Positions 10,055 through 19,141 of a DNA stretch of 64,000 nucleotides are shown in pieces. Source of the DNA: Basidiobolus meristosporus CBS 931.73 (taxonomy: Eukaryota > Basidiobolomycota > Basidiobolomycetes > Basidiobolales > Basidiobolaceae); assembly GCA_002104905.1 (NCBI GenBank), contig MCFE01000184.1:62001-126000 (forward strand). Direction: 5' to 3'. The translations under genes were made by a program, and so were the position numbers. Positions within the stretch are counted from its first letter, which is position 1; each line of letters starts with the position of its first letter. The notes beneath the pieces are model-generated. The model worked only from the letters and a program-made list of their open reading frames with translations. It was not told where the DNA came from and searched no databases.

Positions 10055-10949
10055 AACAGGGTGTTGATTAGGGGCAAAGGGTACTGGTTCTTGATGTGAT
10101 CTTATTCAGTGCACAGTAGTCTACACACATTCTTAGGGTACCATCCTTTTTTTGTGAAAAAGAGGATTGCGGCACCAGCCAAGGACTTAGAGTGCTGAAT
10201 AAAATCTTTCTGGAAGTTTTCTTGGATTTAACTGTGGAGTTCTTTCAACTCAGGTTGCAAGAGGTGGTAGATAGGGCCAAAAGGTGGTGTTTTTCCATCT
10301 TCAAGGTCAATGGGAAAATCATATGGTGTATTTGCTGGGAGTAGTTTTGCTTTGTTCTTATCAATGACATGGGCAAACTCTTGATACCTGGCAGGTATTC
10401 CATTGGAGGGGCTTCCTTTGATGATGATGGGCTCCTGGGTCTGGAGTAGCTTGGGAAAAGATACTTCTTCACCTGAGAAGTCAAGTGCTTTCACAAAGTT
10501 GACCTGATGGACTCTGGGGAATGTCAGGGTTTGGTCTTCAAGTTGATAGCTGGGTTATGGTGACTAAGCCATGAGCTTCCAAGGACTATGGGGCTGTGGG
10601 GAGAGTTGATGATGTCAAAGGCTATTGTCTCATGGTGACCAGTACTGGACAGCTGGAGTAGACATGTCTCATTGGTAATGGCACAAGAGGAAACAGATCT
10701 TCCATCAATAACATCTATTTGGACAGGAAAGGATTTCAGGATATTGGGGATTTTGTGCTTCTGGACAAAGGACTGGTCAATGAAACAGGAGGAAGCACCA
10801 GAATCTATGAGGGCAAGGACATGGACAGGACTGAATTCAGGGATATGGATGTTGATAGGCATTCTTAAGGACTGGATGGACTTGCTAGCATATGATGCTT
10901 CTTGGATGTGTTGAATTTTCATTGGAAGGTCCAGTTGCAAGCCTGTCAT
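10055..10949 (-). pseudogene. Ty3/gypsy protease and RT N-terminal part
   Basis: Minus-strand gypsy pol upstream of the copia insertion. From 10949 leftward: a retropepsin domain with VLALIDSGASSCFID (catalytic D-S-G-A) and IVLGSSWLSHHNP, then the RT approach (YDFPIDLEDGKTPPFGPIY, AAILFFTKKDGTLRMCVDY, NQYPLPLIN). There is a break between protease and RT and a stop in the RT approach near 10228. The RT frame continues across the copia element at 4989. Protease and gag are separate frames in this copy. Confidence 0.85.
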
Positions 10950-11877
10950 TATAACTGGACACTGGAGCTTCCCAAAAGTTCTGGAGAAGGCTGTTCACTG
11001 GATGATTGCAGGAGTTTGAAGCTGGACTTCTTGTTGGGACAAGACTTGGCAAAGTGGCCTGGTTGGCCACAGTAAAGGCAGAGGTTTGCCTGTTGATATT
11101 GGGATCTTTCTTCTTTTGTAAGTTTCTTGTATTTGGCACTGTCAATTTGCATAGGGTCATCAGGCTTAGTACTGGGTGACTGAATTACTAGGAAAGAGCT
11201 TGGCTGATAAGTATGTTGGAACTTTTGTTTCTTCTGGAGAAGGCAATTGTCACATTTTATTGCTTGATATCTAGCTTTACCCAAGGTAGTTGGGTCAGGG
11301 AGTGTGAGTAGTAGGTCACTGACTTCATCCTTGAGTCCATCTTGAAACTGACTAATTAGGGCAGCATCACCCAAAGGCTCAAGTCACTGGCTTGTAGCCA
11401 GAATTCAGAAGCATAGGCAGATGCAAGTCTGTTTCCATGCTTCAAGCTCTTGATCTTGTTGGCAGCAGTTCTGGCCTGGTCAATGTTGCCACATGTTAGC
11501 TCCATATCTGTGAAAAAGGCATGGTAGTCACAGAGTAGAGGGGAGTTGGTTTCCACCAAAGGGGAGAGCCATTTCAGGGCAGTTCCAGTGAGCAGGTTAG
11601 AGATATAACAAACTTTTGCTTGATCTGTTGGGAGCCAATTGGGTTGTAGCAACAAGTGGTGTTTGACTATGTTGATGAGACCTGGGAACTCATTTTGGGA
11701 GCCACTGAACTTGGTAGTGGAAGTGAACTTGGTATCATGGTAGGAGGGAGTATGGATATACTGTTGAGTATTTTGGCTCTGAAGCTGAGCAACAGTGTTT
11801 CTGAGATCTACATTGTCTTGTTGCAGCTGGGCAAAGGCAGCCATGACACTTGCAAAGTTGTACTCTGGACTGGACAT
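10950..11877 (-). pseudogene. Ty3/gypsy gag
   Basis: Two overlapping open stretches (11877-11356 and 11374-10949) that together form one gag with a frameshift. The first begins MSSPEYNFASVMAAFAQLQ, then a coiled-coil-like stretch and the retrotransposon gag core (PNWLPTDQAKVCYISNLL, ALKWLSP). The second has the C-terminal part with a CCHC knuckle, CLYCGQPGHFAKSC, and a polar tail. It starts some 70 bp inside the 5' LTR end at 11946, as expected for gag. It cannot make a full Gag without frameshift correction. Confidence 0.85.
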
Positions 11878-11945
11878 GTTGGGGTAGCAGGAGGTGGAGA
11901 GGTCTTTTGAGCTTGTTCAGGAATACTGGATACTACTGGCTAATA

Positions 11946-12832
11946 TGTTGGTTATAAAGCCACTAATTTGTCAAGAATACAATTATTGAGCCACAATCCC
12001 CAACTTTGAAATAAGTTAATGTCACTTCAGAAGGTACTGGCTTTAACATCCTTTGATAGAGTATTGTACAAAAGCTTCCAATACTGTAACAACTGTAAAC
12101 TACACCAGCAGGGTAATAAAGTGAATGCAGCTTTGGCCAATAATCATACAAAGATAAAGTATCTTTGCCTTTAAACGACAAGACTAGGGAAAGATTCAGG
12201 GTGATACTTATTGCAGGTATTCCTTTACAAGTTCTTCTCAAGAACTTTGGGTAGAAGGCAGAGATCCACAGGTAAGTCAAGATCAGTCTGATAGTACTGT
12301 TATGAGTAGACACAAGGCAGGAGAGTAGAGCTAGGCAAGGCAGGACCAGGAGAGGACTTAGGTGTGGATCAACAAGGCAAGGTGTGTCTCCAAGGCAAGG
12401 CAGATTTCCAAGGCAAGGCTGTGTATTCAAGACCTGTGTTTATCAGACTGAGGAATACACAAGAGGAGATAGGACTATTTATACTTTTTGGCAATATGTA
12501 TGCTGAGTGATATTGGTTAATACCAATAGGGTTCTGAGGTGAGGCACAGTAAGTGTGCTAAGATAGAAATATACTAAAGAACAGGCTAGAATATCACATG
12601 GAAATATGTCAGGGGTCGGCTAGGTCATGTGACATGCAATTACCATATATGGTATTTGGCTACATAAGTTACAAATGGGAGCCTCCATAGAATGCTTCAT
12701 TGTGTAATGTTGACCTGGAGCTTTCCAGAAGTTGCTAGATTGTAGTGGAGCTTTCTAGAAGGAACTGGGATTTCTTCACCAACTTGATTTAGCTTGAACA
12801 TTGGAGACCAGGGATGTCATGTGATGATGACA
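11946..12832 (-). repeat. Gypsy 5' LTR (minus-strand element)
   Basis: LTR upstream of gag on the minus strand. Homology to the nested LTR at 6084-7154 is clear over about 11960-12240 (for example TTGAGC[C/T]ACAATCCCCAACT and the CAGCAGGG block). Read on the minus strand it holds a TATA-like tataaata near 12478-12485 and a perfect CCATATATGG (12643-12652). Proposed ends are TGTCATCATC at 12832 and AACCAACA at 11946. The right end abuts an older copia fragment, which fixes it to within a few bases; the left end is less sure. No matching 3' LTR is found at the far end of the element. Confidence 0.65.
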
Positions 12833-13212
12833 GCATGTACATGGACCAGCCAGATGAGTTTGCTGACTAAGATAATCCTCCTTTGGTCTGCCAGCTTAAT
12901 AGCCCCCTTTATAGTATTAAATAATTCCCAAGTGCCTGGAATTGCATGATTTATTCTTTTGTGCAATCTTTGAGTCACTATGTATATAGTATCTACTATG
13001 AGTGGATAGAGCAAATCCAGCTCTATTGGCTCTATATGTGGATGATACTATTTTAGCCATTAAAAGTCAAGAAATATCAGAAGTGACTATATCCAGCCCA
13101 TCTAAAGAGTTCAAGATGTATAATCTGGGAGAGCTCAGTTTCTACCTGGGGATAAACTTCTGCATAGCCACAAGTACCCAGAATATCACCCTAAGCCAGT
13201 CCAAGGATAAAC
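12833..13212 (+). pseudogene. Older copia RT fragment
   Basis: A second, more decayed copia RT sequence. Its first part aligns with 9198-9400 of the nested element (MDQPDEFAD, AWNCMIYSF). It then continues with a well-preserved block absent from that element: LALYVDDTILAIKSQEISE and MYNLGELSFYLGINFC, the RT active site. Several stops and shifts are present. The left end abuts the gypsy LTR, which suggests that the gypsy element landed in this copia copy; the right end abuts a reversed copia LTR. Confidence 0.85.
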
Positions 13213-13560
13213 TGCTGTAAGTGTCTTGGAAATATTGAAAGTAATAGGGAGGACAAGTAGATTATGTGGCTTTCACTCAATGATTTATTGAATATAAAGT
13301 AGTATTGATACTTTTACATGGTTGTGGCACAACAAGCATATAGAATAGGCTTAGGAAGGTCCCAAAAACATGTGTGCAAAGTTTGGGTTGATTTGGACAA
13401 CTTCGAGAATTTTCATGTTCTTAGTACCTGATGTTTTGGTGAAAATATTCTATGTAAATCCCAGCAAGGAATTTGGTCAGTATTCTCTAGGATTTGAAGG
13501 TAATGATCTAAGTGACTAAGTTAGGTGAATATTTAGGCAGAATTACAAATTTTTAAAACA
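13213..13560 (-). repeat. Copia LTR in reverse orientation
   Basis: A 348-bp copy of the 349-bp copia LTR in reverse orientation. Left end tgctgtaagtgtcttgg is the complement of the LTR end; right end tttttaaaaca is the complement of the LTR start. No target duplication is seen beside it. Sequence divergence from the nested copies is visible throughout, so it is older. Confidence 0.88.
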
Positions 13561-13572
13561 TTTGTTGTCACA

Positions 13573-13877
13573 ACCATGTAAAAGTGTAAGTACTACTTTT
13601 ACATTCAATAAATCATTAAGTGAAAACCACATAATCTACTTTCCCAGTCACTTCATATCAGGTACCTAGAACATGAGATTCTGATGAGTTGTTCAAGCAG
13701 CCCCACACCTTGCAAACATATTCTGTAGACCTTCCTAAGCATATTCTAGGTGCTTGTCTTGCCAAGATCATGTAAAAGTATAAATACCACTCTTGCATTC
13801 AATAAAGCATCAAGTGAAAGCCACATAATCTACTTGCTCTCCCAATCACTTCCAATATCTCCAATGCTCTTACAACA
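13573..13877 (+). repeat. Two truncated copia LTR fragments in tandem
   Basis: Bases 13573-13655 match the last part of the copia LTR (accatgtaaaagt to ataatctact). Bases 13656-13877 match the last two thirds of the LTR again (caggtacctagaac to the end cttacaaca). Both are plus-oriented, and each lacks its 5' part. Confidence 0.8.
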
Positions 13878-15602
13878 GAAGAAACTTATAACACTCTGCA
13901 ATATGTAGACTAGGTTCTTGGTGGTTAAGTTTGTATTACATCCTCTTATAACTACTCAACTTGCACTAGATTTGACTTGACAATATACTCAAGACTTGTT
14001 TTGTTGGATAGTGCCACATTTAGCAATGAGTGCCAAACAGTGCCATAGGGTGCCAGAAAGGCATAGCCAGCCAATACTTGGCCACAGACAGTGAGAGATA
14101 GCTCTACATCTTTAGGCAAAGTAGCCCTAGTGTTTCACCCACTGTGCTAGAGAAAATCCATGTTTTACCTTTTTTTTGGGATGCATGTATAAAAGGGAAA
14201 GAACCAGTTGGTGAAAGCTTAGAGGGTGATAGATTCCAAGATATCAGCCAAGTCATTTGGAATATTTAGAGCACACCTATTGCCCAGGAGCATCCAAATG
14301 GTGTAGTTACTGGCCAGAACTGTCTGATGATGGGTAAGTTTTTGGGAGTTTTAGAGATCAGGTATAACTCAAAGGATTTACCGGTAGTTTGCAAAGCTTC
14401 TTGGGCTGTTGGGAAATGTAGAAAACATTGCGTATTTTCTGATAACAATTCCCGTAACCGCCTGTGGAACAACAAAGAGTTATATGACAGGGCTGTAGAC
14501 AAAGAGCGACCGTTGCATTGAGCAGGTGTGATATCACCATCCACAGATGATTGACTGGACGAAACAGCTGGGACAGCTTGATGTCCGTACTCACAAACAG
14601 GTGAACAAGGTTGGACGAACTTCACTAGGGAGCAAATGAACTTGGTGGGATCAAGACACCTTTGGTTATATCATGCCGAGCTAAATATATGGAGGTGCAG
14701 TGGCAAGGAATGTACCAAAGCGACCATTTGATCATGCTTCCCAATGATCATTCATCGATAGCTAGAAACAGTTCGAGGGTATGCAGGCATATATGGGCAA
14801 TTCAAGATTCAGAGATGACTATGATAGCGTAAGAGCTCCAAGTGAGCCCAGGTACCCGTGTGGATTGATAGACACCCAGTCAGATGCTGGGCTGATTAGC
14901 GGATTTCAAACCAGTCCACCCGCTACGGAGCATGCTCAAGCTATTGGGGATTCTATGCTGTCCCGATATCTTCTGCATCGTCCACGGCCTCGGATTAGTA
15001 CGGCGGGTGCCACATGTGTGGTTGGGATGCCTTTGGTCGACCCATCATTCTGGGGCGATCCCACATGTCCGTCTCCAGCGATGATCCAGATCTAGACGAA
15101 GCAGATGGTGGGTTGATGGGCTGCAACCAATTTGGTAGACGTTGGGTTGCAGGAATGGGACTTGATCGAGGATCTGCCCAGTAGAAACCCACCAGTTCAC
15201 ACGCTTTCGAGTGATACAGAGCAGTGAAGGGTTTCCCCCACATGGCATGAACAACAAGCTTATCCCGCCTCTACACACGCGGGCACCATTGGTGTATCTC
15301 TCACACCCGCCGCTGATAAACAGTGAAACTCCCGGTACAAGCCACTGAGAATCGAAATCCCCATCGAGACCGGCCGGTTTATCAGGCGGCTGGTGATATC
15401 ATGATGATTCCCCTTCCCCAGCGGCACCTGTTGACGAGATACGAAATCCCCGGGCATCGATGGAACGGGCAACAACCTTCACACGCAACCGTCGTCGAGA
15501 TTAAGCTTAAACTGGGACTTTGCCAGCGAGATCTAAATATAGACGGCCAACGCCAGATATGGATCCAACGAATGGTGACGATGGATCGGATTCCTTCCTC
15601 GA

Positions 15603-15630
15603 GTGGACAGTGGACAGTGGACAGTGGACA
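15603..15630. repeat. 7-bp tandem repeat (GTGGACA x4)
   Basis: Four perfect copies of gtggaca, then gta. A short simple repeat within the gene-free region. Confidence 0.9.
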
Positions 15631-16359
15631 GTAGAATTCGATTCGCTATCTTCGCATCTCCCTCCCTGCGGCATCCAGACCGTATTCCATTGGCAGATCG
15701 GATGGAGCCTCTTATCCGAGTCCTCACCCGCTTCACCCCTTACCTCCCCTCCCCTCACCCCGACGCTCGCCAACTCATGCGAATCGAAGCACGGTGGGCC
15801 TGCACACATCGTCAAATCCAAATAGATTTGTTTCACCTCCTGTAGATTGCCAATGACACTCGCCGACACCGTGTGAGAGGGAGTTGATGAGGGATTTGAC
15901 GTGTCTCACCAACGTGTTTTCCGGACAACAAGGAAGGGTGTACCTGAACAGGAGCTACGGCCGGCCATTGGCTCCCGCCTCGTCCAGCGCCGAATCAGTC
16001 GCGACCGAAGCGGGGTTGGTCAAGAAGGTTGGCGAGCGAGATGAGACGTTTTAGCTTAAATTATGAAGCAGACCTCGAGCTCGAACGGCGGATCATTGGG
16101 TGGATGGGCGCGTCGAGTGTTTGCATAAGCAAGCTCGGGATCCTGGCGATGGGGACTTGTAACACAAGCCTGGTCGTTGGCCATGATTCCCAGATGGAGG
16201 TTGATTAGGTGACGGGAAGCGTCGACCCACGCTTACCCCACGCCAACATCGGCCAACGAGAGGGATTACGACACGGCGGGGGCGTGAGTCAGTGTTAAGC
16301 TTCAGATGGCTGCTACATCGCCATGAGCCCTCCACCCACTGTGGTGAGAAGGACACCCA

Positions 16360-16370
16360 CTTATTTTTAG
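16360..16370 (-). promoter_or_regulatory. CTAAAAATAAG motif, copy 1
   Basis: cttatttttag, the complement of CTAAAAATAAG. It is about 1 kb upstream of the homeodomain start. The motif resembles MEF2/Rlm1-type MADS-box sites. Function is inferred only. Confidence 0.35.
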
Positions 16371-17002
16371 ACGGTCTTACTCACTGCCCACGGAACAATG
16401 GCAAGTAGTCAAATATAAGCGCTGGTCTTGCCATTTGAATCCACTGGCTGGGCGAATCACGGGGAGCTGCATCAGCAATCAAGATTCACACTGGTATCAT
16501 CACCGCTTGGCGTATGTTGCCTGAACTAAACATGGACGAGAACAATGAATCCTGGACCCACCAATCCGAGTGAAGGGGGCGGCCCGAAAGGGAAACGGGG
16601 CAGGTGGGGCCAGCCACGCCCACCACCGCTTGGCTGGATCTGATCCCCCGAGGGGCTTTCCAACTCCGAATCCAGTCCAACTAGGATCACGACTCAATCG
16701 GGCGGTGGCCATGGACATCTCCCCAACCCTCGATCATCTCACTGAGGCTCAGAGGAGTGCAATGCTGCTCACCTGCGGGAGGTTTCAGTCGCACCGGATG
16801 GAGCCAACCAGTCCAGACCAGGGGTGACGCACATCTCGGACCGGCATATTGCCAGTTTCAGTGATGATCAAGGTAGAATTCCATTCGGATGGCGGGGGTA
16901 GGCGATCCACCAAATCCATTCGAATCTGCCCAGGGAGCAGGTGATCGCTCGGCAGGTGAACTCCACCAGCCATTCCGTGACCAGAAAGGCACCTACCCAG
17001 TG

Positions 17003-17014
17003 CTAAAAATAAGG
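17003..17014 (+). promoter_or_regulatory. CTAAAAATAAGG motif, copy 2
   Basis: Identical to copy 3 over 12 bases and to copy 1 over 11. It lies about 350 bp upst­ream of the homeodomain ATG. MEF2/Rlm1-like A/T-rich core. Confidence 0.4.
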
Positions 17015-17061
17015 CAGAGATCTGGGTTTGATTGATCAGTGTCTGTGAGGGGAGTCGTAGC

Positions 17062-17073
17062 CTAAAAATAAGG
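17062..17073 (+). promoter_or_regulatory. CTAAAAATAAGG motif, copy 3
   Basis: Second forward copy, 59 bp after copy 2. It is followed by GGTGACGTCG (17102-17111), which contains the CREB/ATF palindrome TGACGTC, and by a TATA-like tttataag (17140-17147). Confidence 0.4.
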
Positions 17074-17360
17074 ACAAATTATGGGTGCGAAACCAGCTGC
17101 GGGTGACGTCGAATTCATCATTTGGTACGCCGCGAAATCTTTATAAGGCCTGGATGGTACAAGGGGTGAACAGCCCATATTTGATCCTCAGCAAAGCCTT
17201 TGTCAGCGCCAACACCACCAGAAATCCTTGTCCTGTATCCCCTAGAGTTTTGTAGTGCCATATACCCACCACGCTCCTGAATAGCCAAGTGATACCCTCG
17301 CCCAACCGCACGCCCTTATACCCACCTTCTCTCTGTAATACCTCTCACAACATCTAGTCA

Positions 17361-18647
17361 ATGATCAAAACCGAAGACCAGTTGGTGGACGACTTCCTAG
17401 ACCCGGAGTCCCCCTCCGGTGAAGGCAAGGAAGTGAAAAGAAGAAATCGATTGAACCCCCGTCAGGTGACCCGGCTGATGGAGGTCTTTGAACAGACGGC
17501 CAAGCCAAAGGCCGATATACGGCACAAACTGGCGGAGGAGCTTGGCATGCACCCGCGCGCCGTGCAAATCTGGTTTCAGAATAGAAGACAAAAACTGAAA
17601 AAAGAGAGCCTAGAGGCCACAGCGGCCGAGTCCAAATATCCCCTGGACAAGGCCAAGCTCACGTTGTGCGATACCAACCCTGTATATACAACCCCACAAA
17701 CATCCTACCTGTCTGGTTACGGCCTTACTCTGAACAGCTTCCCCAGCATGGCCAAAGGTTCGATTGCTGATGCCGCCACATTTGGCCTACAAACCCCATC
17801 AAGCATCGCCATACTCTCAGGCCTCGGGCTGGGACCTAGTCAAGATTCCATTCTTTCCTCTTCCGCCGCGCTGTCCCTCTCACCAGGTAAGCAACTGAGT
17901 CCCCCTGATCTGTACGGCACGAGTGCCTAATGGTTTTTTCCTCCAGATTTCTCTGAAGCTGCCACCTCCCTAGATAACCAAATCAATAATTCCTCTCTGG
18001 CTTTGCTACAAGGATGTAATACGGTCTCCCTAGACCAAGACGACGCCTTTCCCAATCTCTTCGACGGGGGAAGCTTGGCCCTGGACGTCGCGAGCCATTC
18101 TCGCACTTCCTCTGCCACCTCCAGTAATACCAACTGTACTGATCCAACGATGGATTCGTCAATTAACGGTCATTCACCCTTTCTGTCCGCAGGGCTTGAT
18201 TCCCTTGGCCTGGATCTGTCTTCCCAGATCAGTATGCTGCAAAGGCAGCACTCGTACCCCCAAAACCTACCGATGAAGAGGAAGGCCTTCTCGTGGCATG
18301 ATCTATATCCACTGATGCCGCCTGGCCAGGAAAAAATGACCAATCCCTCACTAGCCGATCACCCCGCCAAATCCCAGAATCTAAAGCGGCAGACACCGGA
18401 GGTGATCTATGGTAATCAACACCCGATCATGTCCACCAGCCCCAACCGGAACCCCAGTCTCCCCGTCTACACCCGCTCCTTTAGTGATCCGTTTGTCGGT
18501 GAGATGCACCCGGATGGCAAACGGCGGAGGGTTGGCGAAAGCATCAGTGAAAACGAAGACATTCTCTCCGCATTTCTGCCGCTGGAACAGGAGCTTAACA
18601 AACCCAACTCCGCGGGGGGATTGAGCGACATGCTTGCCTATCTGTAA
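17361..18647 (+). CDS. Homeodomain transcription factor
   Basis: A nuclear DNA-binding regulator. Two exons, 17361-17886 and 17947-18647, with a 60-bp intron (gtaagc..ctccag); joined length about 408 residues. The homeodomain spans about residues 27-86: basic arm KRRNR, helix 1 RQVTRLMEVFEQ, helix 2 ADIRHKLAEEL, and recognition helix 3 RAVQIWFQNRRQKLKKE with the invariant W, F, N and R. The rest is Ser/Pro/Leu-rich without a domain, as in many fungal homeodomain activators. ATG is the first in frame, 20 bases after a pyrimidine/A-rich leader. It is convergent with the RecQ gene. I do not recognise a specific orthologue; the domain is typical (not TALE, no three-residue insertion). Confidence 0.93.
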
Positions 18648-19141
18648 TGGATTTCATGTAGTTTATTTATGACGGATCTGGATTTTAATGTGGTTCCCCT
18701 CGTTTTCTTGTGAAAAAATTTTCAACCTGGCGTGTATATTTTACATATATATTTATAATTGTTCCCTTTCCGTAACTACCCGTAATAATGAAAAGAGGCT
18801 TTAGTTGTAGGCTCAAGTCGGTGCCCTGGTCGTGTTGTCGGAACAACAATCGTCGAGAGCGGAGATTGAGGACGCGTTGTCTTTCGGCCAGGGGATTCTT
18901 AGTCAATGTACAAATGAACTGTCAAATGTCATATTCAAACTGCAACTTGAATAACGATAAATAAAATGATTTGTGAACCAAAACTAAATACGGTGGCGAC
19001 ATTTAACGTTTTAATTTTGTCAATCTAATAGGTCTAATAGCCGGATGATGCGCTTGAGCTGTGGTACTTGATTTGGCTGATGCGCCCGGTCCGCTTCGAA
19101 AATGTCGGGATGTGTGTTCAGTAGTGGCGGTAGTTTCCAAT
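18648..19141. other. Convergent 3' region, homeodomain / RecQ
   Basis: AT-rich sequence between two genes that end towards each other. ttatttataattg and ataaataaaatg stretches (about 18748-18968) could serve as polyadenylation signals. Nothing else is seen. Confidence 0.5.

Larger units (their letters stand above)
13878..17360. other. 3.5-kb gene-free region upstream of the homeodomain gene
   Basis: No retrotransposon match and no recognisable gene. It changes from AT-rich beside the repeats to clearly more GC-rich from about 14800. A TATA-like tataaaag lies at 14188-14195. Open stretches of 100-120 codons exist (for example 14266-14625 minus and 14781-15095 plus), but they show no known domain or fungal splice structure. 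The last kilobase carries motifs listed separately and is most simply read as promoter and upstream control sequence of the homeodomain gene; an unspotted non-coding RNA gene is possible. Confidence 0.5.

Noticed and set aside
14266-14625. 119-codon minus-strand open frame
   Set aside because: No domain, no clear promoter on that strand, and no homology I can recognise; left as unassigned sequence.
14781-15095. 104-codon plus-strand open frame
   Set aside because: No domain and ordinary composition for random open frames in GC-rich sequence.
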